The notes under the pieces are model-generated. The model had not been told where the DNA came from and did not search any database. It worked only from the letters and a program-made list of their open reading frames with translations. From an uncultured Verrucomicrobiota bacterium (GTDB lineage: Bacteria > Verrucomicrobiota > Verrucomicrobiia > Limisphaerales > UBA9464): a stretch of 12,056 nucleotides of DNA. Shown one piece after another: positions 1 through 7,094 of the stretch. The position numbers and the translations under genes were made by a program. Within the stretch, counting starts at the first letter, position 1. Every line of letters begins with the position of its first letter. The DNA lies in the NCBI GenBank assembly GCA_903925515.1, contig CAIYFP010000112.1, forward strand, positions 1 to 12,056, given 5' to 3'.

Positions 1-256
1 CGCAATCACTTCCCTCCCAACTGAATCGTTCCGGCTAAGCCCTATGCAGCCCGTTCGTGTCGTCCTCGCCGCCCACCAAGCCGATACCCCCGGGGGCTTC
101 GGTTTCAACTTTGCCCCCTCGTTCCTGAATGTCCCAAATCTCGAGTACAACGCGTCCGGGTTCGCCCCGGTGCCCGAGCCGGAGCACTGGGCGCTTGCCC
201 TTGGAGTGCCCATGGCGGCGTGGGCGGTGCTTCGCCGCAGGACCTCGGCACGCTAG
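1..256 (+). CDS. PEP-CTERM sorting-domain protein, C-terminal fragment
   Basis: The reading frame is open from the left edge of the window (first full codon at base 2) to a TAG at 254-256, so only the last 84 residues of a longer gene are present. The fragment ends with the sequence FAPVPEPEHWALAL, then a hydrophobic stretch, then LRRRTSAR. This is the three-part PEP-CTERM signal: a Pro-Glu-Pro motif, one membrane helix and a basic tail. In this family the tail directs an exported protein to an exosortase (EpsH/XrtA type), which processes it at the cell surface. The rest of the fragment (FGFNFAPSFLNVPN) matches no domain I recognise. An internal ATG at 44 is not needed as a start, because the frame continues upstream without a stop. 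The N-terminal function cannot be judged from this window. Confidence 0.82.
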   Translation, partial: AITSLPTESFRLSPMQPVRVVLAAHQADTPGGFGFNFAPSFLNVPNLEYNASGFAPVPEPEHWALALGVPMAAWAVLRRRTSAR

Positions 257-271
257 TCCGCAGCGAAAGAC

Positions 272-326
272 GCATCCAAAACCCGGCTCAAGGGCCGGGC
301 GGCGGGCGCTGGTTTTTGGACGATGC
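272..326 (+). terminator. Terminator-like stem-loop after the PEP-CTERM gene
   Basis: Sixteen bases after the stop of the PEP-CTERM gene there is an inner hairpin, CCCGGC (282-287) with GCCGGG (294-299) and a 6-nt loop. It is enclosed by an outer pairing of TCCAAAA (275-281) with the T-rich arm TTTTTGGA (313-320). The T-run 313-317 belongs to the outer arm rather than sitting directly after the inner stem, so this is not a textbook intrinsic terminator. Its position and the rare T-run in GC-rich DNA make transcription termination plausible. Confidence 0.4.
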
Positions 327-591
327 CCTTGGATCGAAGTCCCATGGCGCGGGTGATGGACTTGGGCGACGGCCAACACCGCCTGAACCGTTTCGGGCGA
401 CGTTGAGACAAGCCTAAATCCTCGCATAAGGAGGAAGAAGGCCCGTGATCCGCAGGCGGGCGGGTTGCGGCAGGCCTTGCGCCAACACGGGTTCGTGGCG
501 GATGGGCGTGAACCCAAGCTTTTCAACGTGAAGACGGCAGCGGGTGTGGGGATCAGTCCAATCCACAGGTGGAGCCCAAGGCATGGCCCAT

Positions 592-825
592 GTTGTAGGC
601 CGCGTTCCCTCACGCGGCGCCAAGGATGCCGCACCTCAAAGCTTCGGGGGGCAGTTCGGCAGCCGCATCCTGCCGCTGGACCCATGCCGGGCAAGCGGCT
701 GGAAGCCGCTTCCACTTTCCCTTGGCCTTCATGGAAAGTGGCAGCGGCATCCTGCCGCTGGACCTGATCCCGGGCCGAGACGGCTCTGGCATGTTTCCGC
801 CGGGTGAGGGCACACGGCCCACCAC
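592..825. repeat. Composite hairpin-rich interspersed repeat with imperfect inverted ends
   Basis: The stretch is bounded by two 22-nt sequences in inverted orientation: 592-613 read on the minus strand and 804-825 read on the plus strand. They match at 18 of 22 positions and both begin GTGAGGG. Inside are a 25-nt direct repeat (658-682 and 740-764, one mismatch) and three hairpins. The first is AAGCGGCT-GGA-AGCCGCTT (693-711). The second is CCACTTTCC/GGAAAGTGG with a 12-nt loop (712-741). The third is CAGCGGCA-TCC-TGCCGCTG (742-760). No transposase or credible ORF is present. Translation gives SGSGILPLD and EGTRPTT, strings I remember from spurious verrucomicrobial ORFs. It is best described as a MITE-like or REP-like non-coding element; copy number cannot be seen from one window. 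Confidence 0.7.
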
Positions 826-842
826 CCGGACCGGCCCATTTC

Positions 843-865
843 AACCTCACCTGCGGGGTGAGGTT
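843..865. repeat. Perfect 9-bp inverted repeat (hairpin)
   Basis: AACCTCACC (843-851) and GGTGAGGTT (857-865) form a perfect 9-bp stem with the 5-nt loop TGCGG. It lies 17 bases beyond the right end of the composite repeat and may be part of it or a neighbouring repeat. No T-run follows on either strand, so a terminator role is not supported. Confidence 0.55.
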
Positions 866-1115
866 TCGGATGGATTCACGGGGCCTCTTGGCCTTGATGG
901 AACGGCCATTTCCTTGCCTTGAAGCCCTTCATGACTGCCGTTTTGGGTTCAGCCCTCCTTCGTCGCAGCGTGAGGCGAGAACCGGCACTCAAGAACGGCT
1001 TACGCGGGGATCAAGGGACCCCATGTTTGGAAGGTGCTGTTCCGGGGATCGCCACCCGGCCTCAACGGTTGCCATCTACCCAACGGCCGGGACAGCCTGG
1101 CCATGGCGTGCGACA
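866..1115. other. Gene-free stretch downstream of eboE
   Basis: These 250 bp lie between the repeats and the 3' end of eboE. Open frames exist on both strands, but none has a recognisable domain, ribosome binding site or protein-like composition. The only local structure is a short imperfect stem, GGGGATC/GACCCC with the loop AAGG (1006-1022). I see nothing else to annotate. Confidence 0.5.
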
Positions 1116-2300
1116 TCAAGGGCTGGGGGAAGCCAGTCCTCGCCCCGCCAGCTCGCCCAGCGTCCACTGGTACTCTGCGGCGAGCTGGTCCACGACCGAG
1201 GCCTGCTTCAGGTGGGGCGGCAGGACCTCCCACGTGTAGGTTTCCATCTCGAGGTGCTGGCAGAGCCTGGGTTGATCCCGGATGACGTCCAGGACCTCGC
1301 GGACATGGGATGCCGTCGTGGCAAAGCCCTCGGCGGGCGCGGCATGAAGGGGTACATGGAAATGGATGCGCCACTCGTCCGCGCCGGCGGTGGGGGAGAC
1401 GGGCGTCGCAAGGGCCTCGTCGAGGTCCCCATGCCGAAGGAGCTCACCCGAGGCGCGTCGTTCGACGACCTGGTGGAAATACACGGGGTCCATGAAAGCC
1501 CGGAGGGCCTCGCGCGCGGCGCGCGTGGGGCGCACGGCGAGGGCGTTGGAGAGATGAACCTTGCTGACAAGGATGCCGGCCGCGCGGAGCCGGTGCAGGG
1601 CCCCGGACGCGGCCTCGAATTCCACGGCGAGGTGGCAGCAGTCGTAGTTGACCCCAAGGAACGAGTCGATGCGGGGGTCGTGGGGCCGGTCGGCGCGCAT
1701 GCGATCGAAGAAGGCCACGGCCTCGGCGGAGGTTTCGAGGTGGCAGCAGGGCTCGGGTTCGAGGCCAAGGTGCAGGGTTCGGCCGGTGCGGCGGGAGAGG
1801 TCGTCCAGGAAATCGACGAGCTGCCACAGGTGCGCGCGCGCAACGGCCTCGGCGCGGTCGTCGAGATGGAAGCCCTTCCATGAGACGGGCACGGTGCTGA
1901 CGGAGCCCTGCACCGAGGGGGCGTCGGGCAGGAGTTGAACAAGGATCTCGAACAGGCGCTGGGTGTAGGCAAGACGCTCGGGCCGGGTCCAGTCCGGGGC
2001 GTACACGTGTTCCTTGACGCGGGTGCCGTGGAAGGTGCCGAAGGGGAACCCGTTGATCGTGAAGACGTAGGCATCGCGCGAGCGGAGCCATTGCCGGAAT
2101 CGGGCCAGGGCCTCCGGCCGGGCGAGCTCGCGCGAGGCGGCGTCCGAGAGGCGAAGGCCGATGGCGAAGGGTTGCGCGGGCGCGACGCGCTGGCGGACGG
2201 CCATGGCATGTGTTTCGAGGGCGGCGAAGGTGTCGGCCCAGGATTCGCCCCGGTGGATGTTGGTGCAGTAGGCCAGGTGCAGGCCGTGCGCGAGGTGCAT
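1116..2300 (-). CDS. eboE: EboE-family TIM-barrel protein (sugar phosphate isomerase/epimerase-like)
   Basis: This 394-aa protein resembles EboE, a xylose-isomerase-like TIM barrel from the ebo clusters. In cyanobacteria those clusters are linked to moving a metabolite precursor out of the cytoplasm; the reaction of EboE itself is not known. Family-typical blocks in order are YCTNIHRGESW (11-21), TINGFPFGTFHGTRVKE (81-97), LGLEPEPCCHLET (179-191), LGVNYDCCHLAVEFE (215-229), SKVHLSNAL (246-254), HFHVPLHA (313-320) and CQHLEMETYTWEVLPP (347-362). By analogy with this fold, Glu181, Asp220, His249 and Glu353 are candidate metal or substrate ligands (inference). Length is normal for the family. 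The ATG at 2300 puts the YCTNIH block near the N-terminus, as usual, although no Shine-Dalgarno site is visible. The gene is divergent from yebC with 93 bp between them. No eboA, B, C, D or F is present, which is unusual. Confidence 0.86.
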   Translation of the reverse strand: MHLAHGLHLAYCTNIHRGESWADTFAALETHAMAVRQRVAPAQPFAIGLRLSDAASRELARPEALARFRQWLRSRDAYVFTINGFPFGTFHGTRVKEHVYAPDWTRPERLAYTQRLFEILVQLLPDAPSVQGSVSTVPVSWKGFHLDDRAEAVARAHLWQLVDFLDDLSRRTGRTLHLGLEPEPCCHLETSAEAVAFFDRMRADRPHDPRIDSFLGVNYDCCHLAVEFEAASGALHRLRAAGILVSKVHLSNALAVRPTRAAREALRAFMDPVYFHQVVERRASGELLRHGDLDEALATPVSPTAGADEWRIHFHVPLHAAPAEGFATTASHVREVLDVIRDQPRLCQHLEMETYTWEVLPPHLKQASVVDQLAAEYQWTLGELAGRGLASPSP

Positions 2301-2393
2301 GGGAAATCAAGCGCCGGAAGGGGCGTGGCAAGGCAAGGGCGAAGTGGATTGCGGCTTCAAACGCGCGCGAGCCTACGGCAGGATGCCCACGTC

Positions 2394-3116
2394 ATGGGCG
2401 CACAATGGAAGCAGGCGGGCCGAGAGGCGAACGCACAGAAGAAGGGCCAGGTCGTCGGGAAGCTGGTCCGCGAGATCATGGTGGCCGCGAAGCTGGGCGG
2501 GGCGGACCCGGACCTGAACCCGCGGCTGCACGTCGCGGTGGACAAGGCGCGCAAGGCGAGCGTGTACCGCGACACGATCGAGCGGGCCATCAAGAAGGGT
2601 GCGGGCCTCCTCGACGAGAAGGTGGAATACGAGACGGTGCTCTATGAGGGCTTCGCGCCCCACAAGGTTCCCGTCATCGTCGAGTGCCTCACGGACAACC
2701 GGAACCGCACGGCGTCCGAGGTCCGGCACATCTTCCGGTCCGGCCAGCTTGGGCAGCCGGGCAGCATGGGGTTCTTCTTCGACCGGCTCGGGGTGGTGGA
2801 GGCGACGCACACGGACGCGGGGCGGGACCCGGAGGGCGACGCGATCGAGGCCGGGGCTCAGAACGTGGAGCCGCTGGAGGGGGACGAGGTCCCGGAGGGA
2901 AGCCATGGGAGCCGGTTCCTGACGGACACGAAGGACCTCGCGACGGTGAGCCAATGGCTCAAGAAGGCGGGCTGGACCATCGTGGCGTCCGAGCTGCGCT
3001 ACGTGGCCAAGAATCCCATGGAGGTGCCGGAGGCGGACCGGGCGTCCGTGACGGCGTTCCTGAACGAGCTGGACGACCATGACGACGTGCACCGGCTGTA
3101 CGTGGGGATGAAGTAG
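2394..3116 (+). CDS. yebC: YebC/PmpR (TACO1) family protein
   Basis: This 240-aa protein has full family length. YebC proteins are cytosolic. They were first described as transcriptional regulators and are now also implicated in relieving ribosome stalling, as for mitochondrial TACO1. Visible family blocks are KLVREIMVAAKLGGADPDLNPRL (23-45; part of the basic N-terminal domain), RDTIERAIKKGAG (59-71), YEGFAPHKVPVIVECLTDN (84-102), GSMGFFFDRLGVV (123-135), IEAGAQNVE (151-159) and the C-terminal LDDHDDVHRLYV (226-237). The N-terminus MGAQWKQAGREANAQKKGQ differs from the canonical MAGHSKWANIKHRK, so it belongs to a divergent subgroup. ATG 2394 is chosen over longer in-frame extensions because those would run through antisense eboE. 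AGGA at 2380-2383 is a plausible ribosome binding site. No downstream terminator is evident. Confidence 0.93.
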   Translation: MGAQWKQAGREANAQKKGQVVGKLVREIMVAAKLGGADPDLNPRLHVAVDKARKASVYRDTIERAIKKGAGLLDEKVEYETVLYEGFAPHKVPVIVECLTDNRNRTASEVRHIFRSGQLGQPGSMGFFFDRLGVVEATHTDAGRDPEGDAIEAGAQNVEPLEGDEVPEGSHGSRFLTDTKDLATVSQWLKKAGWTIVASELRYVAKNPMEVPEADRASVTAFLNELDDHDDVHRLYVGMK

Positions 3117-3189
3117 GGGCTGGCCGCAGGAACTTCCCGGCGCGTGAGGGGGCGTGACGGGCCGTCGCGTGCCGGGGATAGGGTGCCGC

Positions 3190-4581
3190 ATGGGAATGGA
3201 AGGCCGTTGGCGTCGCAGGGTGATGCATGGGCTGCTGGCGATGGTGCTGGGTGTTGCCGCGTGGTGGGGCCTCACGCGCTGGGGCGGAAGCCAACAGGCA
3301 TGCTGGATGGGCGGCATCATGGTGGTGGCGGTGGTGCTTTGGCTGACCGAGGCCGTGCCGTTGTTTGTGACGTCACTCTGGGTGGTCCTGCTGGAGATCG
3401 TGCTCCTCGGCAATCCAGGTGGCTGGCAGGGCCTCGGCTTCGAGCATGGGCAAGGCTGGAGGTGGACGTCGGTGCTGGGCGCGGCCATGGACCCGGTGCT
3501 GGTCCTGTTTGCGGGCGGTTTGGTGCTGGCCCGGTGCATGGTGAAGCAAGGCTTGGACCGGGCGGCCTCGGCGTGGTTGGTCGGGCGCCTCGGGGGGAGC
3601 CCGGGGGGCATGCTCCTCGGGGTCATGCTGGCGACGTCGATGCTGGGGATGTGGATGAGCAACACGGCGACGGCCTCGTTGATGCTCGCGCTGGTGGGCC
3701 CGATGCGGCGGGGCTTGCCCGAGGGGGACGGCATGCGGAAGGCGTTGGTCCTCGGGGTGGCCTTCGCCGCGAACCTCAGCGGGCTCGGGACGCCCGTGGC
3801 CTCGCCGCCCAACGCGGTGGCGTCGGAGCTTCTCAGGGCGGCCGGACACCCGGTGACGTTCCTTGGGTGGATGAGGGTGGGTGTTCCGCTCAGCGCCGGC
3901 TTGACCCTGCTGGCGTGGGCTGTCCTGAGGTGGAGGCATGGGTCGGGTCCATGGCAGGGCATGAAGGGGTGGGCTGCGCCCAAGGTGGGATGGGGCGGTG
4001 CATGGGTCGCCATGGTGTTCGCCGGGACGGCGGGCCTCTGGATGACGGAGGGCCTGCATGGTCTGCCGCCCTCGGTGGTGGCGTTGGGCTCGTGGGCGGT
4101 CCTTGGGCTGAGCGGGATGTTCACCGCGGAGGACATGGCGGGGATGGAGTGGCGGGTGCTGATGTTGATCGGCGGGGGGTTGGCCTTGGGCGCAGGGGTG
4201 CGGGAGACCGGGCTGGGCGCATGGTTGATCGGGGGGATCCCGGCAGGGGGCACCTCGTTGTTGGCCGCCTTGGTCCTCGGGACGTTTGTGACGAGCACGT
4301 TCATGTCGAGCACGGCGGCGGCGAACGTGATGTTGCCCATGTCGATGGCGGCGTCCGTGGGCGGGACGGTCCACCCCGTCCTCGCCGCGATGGGCGTGGC
4401 GATGGCGTCGTCGATGGCGATGGCGTTGCCGGCGAGCACCCCGCCCAACGCGCTGGCGCACGCGGAGGGCGAGGTGACGTCGATGGAGATGGCGCGTGCG
4501 TCCCTGTGGATCAGCGCGGCCGGATTGTGCGTGTTGCTGGTGGCGGGCCGGGGTTGGTGGGGGATGGCGGGGCTGCTGTGA
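3190..4581 (+). CDS. SLC13/DASS-family sodium:anion symporter
   Basis: This 463-aa polytopic inner-membrane protein belongs to the divalent-anion:Na+ symporter family (dicarboxylates, citrate or sulfate; the substrate cannot be assigned here). Two pseudo-repeats are visible. The first carries SNTATASLMLALVGPM (from residue 157) and later GTPVASPPNAVA (about 200-211). The second carries STFMSSTAAANVMLPMS (about 369-385) and ALPASTPPNALA (about 413-424). The SNT and TPPNA-type hairpin tips bind Na+ and substrate in this family. In the second repeat the usual Asn of SNT is replaced (SST). Length is typical. A GTG at 3154 would add 12 residues; I prefer ATG 3190 because it follows a purine-rich stretch (GGGGATAGGG) and gives a short basic N-terminus before the first helix. 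The gene ends 66 bp before the antiporter gene and is probably cotranscribed with it. Confidence 0.85.
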   Translation: MGMEGRWRRRVMHGLLAMVLGVAAWWGLTRWGGSQQACWMGGIMVVAVVLWLTEAVPLFVTSLWVVLLEIVLLGNPGGWQGLGFEHGQGWRWTSVLGAAMDPVLVLFAGGLVLARCMVKQGLDRAASAWLVGRLGGSPGGMLLGVMLATSMLGMWMSNTATASLMLALVGPMRRGLPEGDGMRKALVLGVAFAANLSGLGTPVASPPNAVASELLRAAGHPVTFLGWMRVGVPLSAGLTLLAWAVLRWRHGSGPWQGMKGWAAPKVGWGGAWVAMVFAGTAGLWMTEGLHGLPPSVVALGSWAVLGLSGMFTAEDMAGMEWRVLMLIGGGLALGAGVRETGLGAWLIGGIPAGGTSLLAALVLGTFVTSTFMSSTAAANVMLPMSMAASVGGTVHPVLAAMGVAMASSMAMALPASTPPNALAHAEGEVTSMEMARASLWISAAGLCVLLVAGRGWWGMAGLL

Positions 4582-4647
4582 TGGGCCCGGGCGGGACGTG
4601 CGAGGAGACGTTCGACAGGGTGGGGTTGGTGGATAGCGTTGTCGGCC

Positions 4648-6993
4648 ATGGGAATGGAGCTCATCCAGGATCTCGGGGTCGTCCTGCTGGTGGCCGCGGC
4701 GGCCGGTTGGGCATGTCGCAGGGCCGGGATCTCGTCCGTGGTGGGCTACCTCGCTGCAGGGTTGCTGACGGGGCCGTACACGCCGCCGTTCCAGTGGGTG
4801 GGCAGCGTGGAACGGGTGCGGATGCTGGCGGACCTTGGGCTCGTGTTCGTGATCTTCGGGGTGGGCTTGGGGCTCAGCCTCGGTCGGATGCGACGGCTCG
4901 GGGCGCGGGTCGGGATCGCGACCATGGCCGGGGCGTTGATCGTGCTGAACGCGTGCCGGTTTGCCGGGCTGTGGCTGGGCTGGGACGCGACGACGGGCCT
5001 GTTCCTTGCTGGGATGCTGATGGTCTCGAGCTCGGCGGTGATCTCGAAGTCGCTGGAGGAGTTGCAGGGGACGCATGAGCGCTGGGGCCAGATGGCGTTG
5101 GGCGTGACCGTGATGGAGGACGTGGTGGCGGTGGTGATGCTGACGGTGCTGACGTCCATGGGCGGCGGGGGCGGTGCGGGTGGGTTGACCGGGGCGGGCG
5201 GGCAGGTTTGGACGACGTTGTGGAGGCTGGGCGCCTTTGTCGTGCTGCTGGTGTTCCTTGGGGCCTTGGTGGTGCCGAGGGTCCTGCGCGGCATGGCAAG
5301 GGACGGGGCCGTGGAGGCCCGGACGCTGTTGATGGCGGGCATGGTGATGGGGACATCCTGGGCGGCAAACGCAGCAGGATACTCGCCCGCGTTGGGCGCA
5401 TTCCTCCTCGGGGTCCTTGTCGCGGGGACGCCTTTCCGGATGGAGGCGGAGCGGGTGTTCGACGGCGTGCGTCAGATGTTCGGGGCGGTGTTCTTCGTCG
5501 CCGTGGGCATGCTGCTGGATGTCCGGCAACTGGGGGAGGCATGGCCGATGGTCGCCGCGGCCACCGTGGTTGCGCTGGTGCTGAGGCCCGTGGCGTGCGC
5601 TACGGGGCTGATGTTGTCCGGGCACGGCAACCGGGACTCGATCCGGGCCGGGCTGGCCTGCGCGCCGCTGGGAGAGTTCAGCTTTGTGATGGCGCAGTTG
5701 GGGGAGGCCAAGGGCATGGTGCCCGGCTGGTTCACGGCGGTCGCGGTCGGGGCGAGCCTTGGGACGGCCGTGGGCGGGCCATGGCTGATGCGCCGGTCGG
5801 AGGGGATCGCGGGCTGGGTGGTGGAACGGGAGCCGCGGGTGCTGAGGGAGTCGCTGGCGTTGTACCATGGGTGGCTCGAGCGGCTGGGGACCCTGCTGTC
5901 CGGGAGCATGGTGTGGAGGCTGGTGTCGGGCCGGTTGGCGCGCGGGGGGCTGAACCTGTTGTTCGTGACGGCGCTGTTGTTGTTCTGGCATCCGGCGGTG
6001 GAGGCCATGGTGCGAGGACTGGGCGAGGATGTGGGGACGAAGGGTGGGACGCGGGCGCTCTTCTGGGTGGTGTTTGGGTTGCTGTTGATGGGGCCCTTGG
6101 TGGCGTTGTGGAGGAGCAGCGAGGCGATCGCCATGGTGGTCGCGGAGGGCGCGACGCAGGGGCGGGGCTGGGCGCGGCCCTTGCGACCTTGGCTGGAGCT
6201 GGGGCTGAAGGCGATAGGCGTGCTGGGGCTGGGCGCATGGCTCGTGGCCTTCCTCCCGTTGGGCGGCGCATCCCCATGGGTCGTCACGGCGGCGGCGGGC
6301 TTCGTCGGGGTTGCGGGCCTCCTCCTCTCGGCGCGACTCGTGCGGTGGCATGGCCGGATCGAGGGCGAGGTACGGGCCGAGCTGAAGCGCGCTACCACGG
6401 GCACGGGGGCCTTGGGAATGGACCTGCCCGGGGCGAACGAGCCCGGCGGCTGGGACCTTGAGATCGCCGAGGTGACCCTGCCGTCCGGGACGATGGCGGG
6501 CGGAAGGAGCCTTCGTGAACTCGGCATGCGACGCGAGACCGGCTGCTCGGTGCTGGTGCTCGAGCGCGGCGGGGTAAGCCGGCTGAACCCAGGCCCGGAC
6601 GAGGTGCTGTATCCGGGCGACCGGTTGTTGCTCCTCGGGCCGCCGGAACGCCTTCCCGAGGCCGAGCGGTGGCTTGCGGCCCTGCGGGAGGGCGGCGACT
6701 CCGGCGGATGGCTGGGGGACGCGACGAGCGAGACGTTGTGGGTGCCGGCGGGATGCGTGCACGCGGGGTTGGCCTTGGGCGACTGGACCATGACCCGGGA
6801 AACCGGGGTGCAGGTGTGCGGGATTCAAAGGGGCCGCGAACGGGTTGTCATGCCCGACCCCAGCCAGAAGATCCTCGCCGGCGACCGCTTGCTCGTGGTG
6901 GGACCGGGGGCGGCGCTCGCAAGGTTTCGCGACTGGCTCGGGTCCGGCGTCTTGCCCGCCGCCGGTCCCATGGAAGGGTTGGCGCGAGGTTGA
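4648..6993 (+). CDS. CPA2-family cation:proton antiporter with extra membrane block and two RCK_C domains
   Basis: This 781-aa inner-membrane protein begins with a Na+/H+-exchanger domain (about 1-385). Visible family features are GYLAAGLLTGP (33-43), SSSAVISKSLEEL (127-139), the ion-site helix VMEDVVAVVML (155-165; Asp158 corresponds to the conserved transport aspartate), NAAGYSPALGAFLLGVLVAG (241-260) and APLGEFSFVMAQLG (339-352). KefB/KefC relatives would next carry a nucleotide-binding RCK_N domain. Instead there is a stretch with about four hydrophobic segments (roughly 433-565). Two tandem RCK_C (TrkA-C) modules follow (about 602-677 and 695-765), with the repeated signatures YPGDRLLLLGP and LAGDRLLVVGP. 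Such modules usually bind a regulatory ligand. Transport of K+ or Na+ in exchange for H+ is inferred from the family. ATG 4648 is preferred to the in-frame TTG at 4639. Confidence 0.87.
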   Translation: MGMELIQDLGVVLLVAAAAGWACRRAGISSVVGYLAAGLLTGPYTPPFQWVGSVERVRMLADLGLVFVIFGVGLGLSLGRMRRLGARVGIATMAGALIVLNACRFAGLWLGWDATTGLFLAGMLMVSSSAVISKSLEELQGTHERWGQMALGVTVMEDVVAVVMLTVLTSMGGGGGAGGLTGAGGQVWTTLWRLGAFVVLLVFLGALVVPRVLRGMARDGAVEARTLLMAGMVMGTSWAANAAGYSPALGAFLLGVLVAGTPFRMEAERVFDGVRQMFGAVFFVAVGMLLDVRQLGEAWPMVAAATVVALVLRPVACATGLMLSGHGNRDSIRAGLACAPLGEFSFVMAQLGEAKGMVPGWFTAVAVGASLGTAVGGPWLMRRSEGIAGWVVEREPRVLRESLALYHGWLERLGTLLSGSMVWRLVSGRLARGGLNLLFVTALLLFWHPAVEAMVRGLGEDVGTKGGTRALFWVVFGLLLMGPLVALWRSSEAIAMVVAEGATQGRGWARPLRPWLELGLKAIGVLGLGAWLVAFLPLGGASPWVVTAAAGFVGVAGLLLSARLVRWHGRIEGEVRAELKRATTGTGALGMDLPGANEPGGWDLEIAEVTLPSGTMAGGRSLRELGMRRETGCSVLVLERGGVSRLNPGPDEVLYPGDRLLLLGPPERLPEAERWLAALREGGDSGGWLGDATSETLWVPAGCVHAGLALGDWTMTRETGVQVCGIQRGRERVVMPDPSQKILAGDRLLVVGPGAALARFRDWLGSGVLPAAGPMEGLARG

Positions 6994-7094
6994 TCGCCGG
7001 CCGACATCGCATGCGTGGCTTCGAGGCTTGCGAACCAGCGGCCATGAGAGTCTGAATACAGGCAGGTTGCCGGAGTCGTTTGGATACTTTTCAG

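Noticed and set aside
658..764. CRISPR array, because of the repeated 25-nt sequence
   Set aside because: There are only two copies, with a spacing occupied by other hairpins, no regular spacers and no cas genes nearby.
35..850. A 271-codon minus-strand open frame over the left intergenic region
   Set aside because: It runs through the PEP-CTERM tail, the terminator-like structure and the hairpin repeat. Its product contains translated repeat sequence and no domain.
804..1883. A 359-codon plus-strand open frame
   Set aside because: Most of it is antisense to eboE, whose family blocks are unmistakable; the remainder is repeat and gene-free DNA.
1935..2393. N-terminal extension of yebC in the same frame
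   Set aside because: It would overlap eboE antisense and place about 150 unrelated residues before a normal YebC N-terminus at ATG 2394.
2373..4664. A 763-codon minus-strand open frame across yebC and the DASS gene
   Set aside because: Low-complexity composition and full overlap with two well-supported genes on the other strand.
7028..7059. Sigma-70 promoter before the DUF1592 gene (TTGCGA, then a GAATAC-like element)
   Set aside because: The spacing between the best -35 and -10 candidates is about 20 nt and the -10 match is poor. I mention only that the region is relatively AT-rich.
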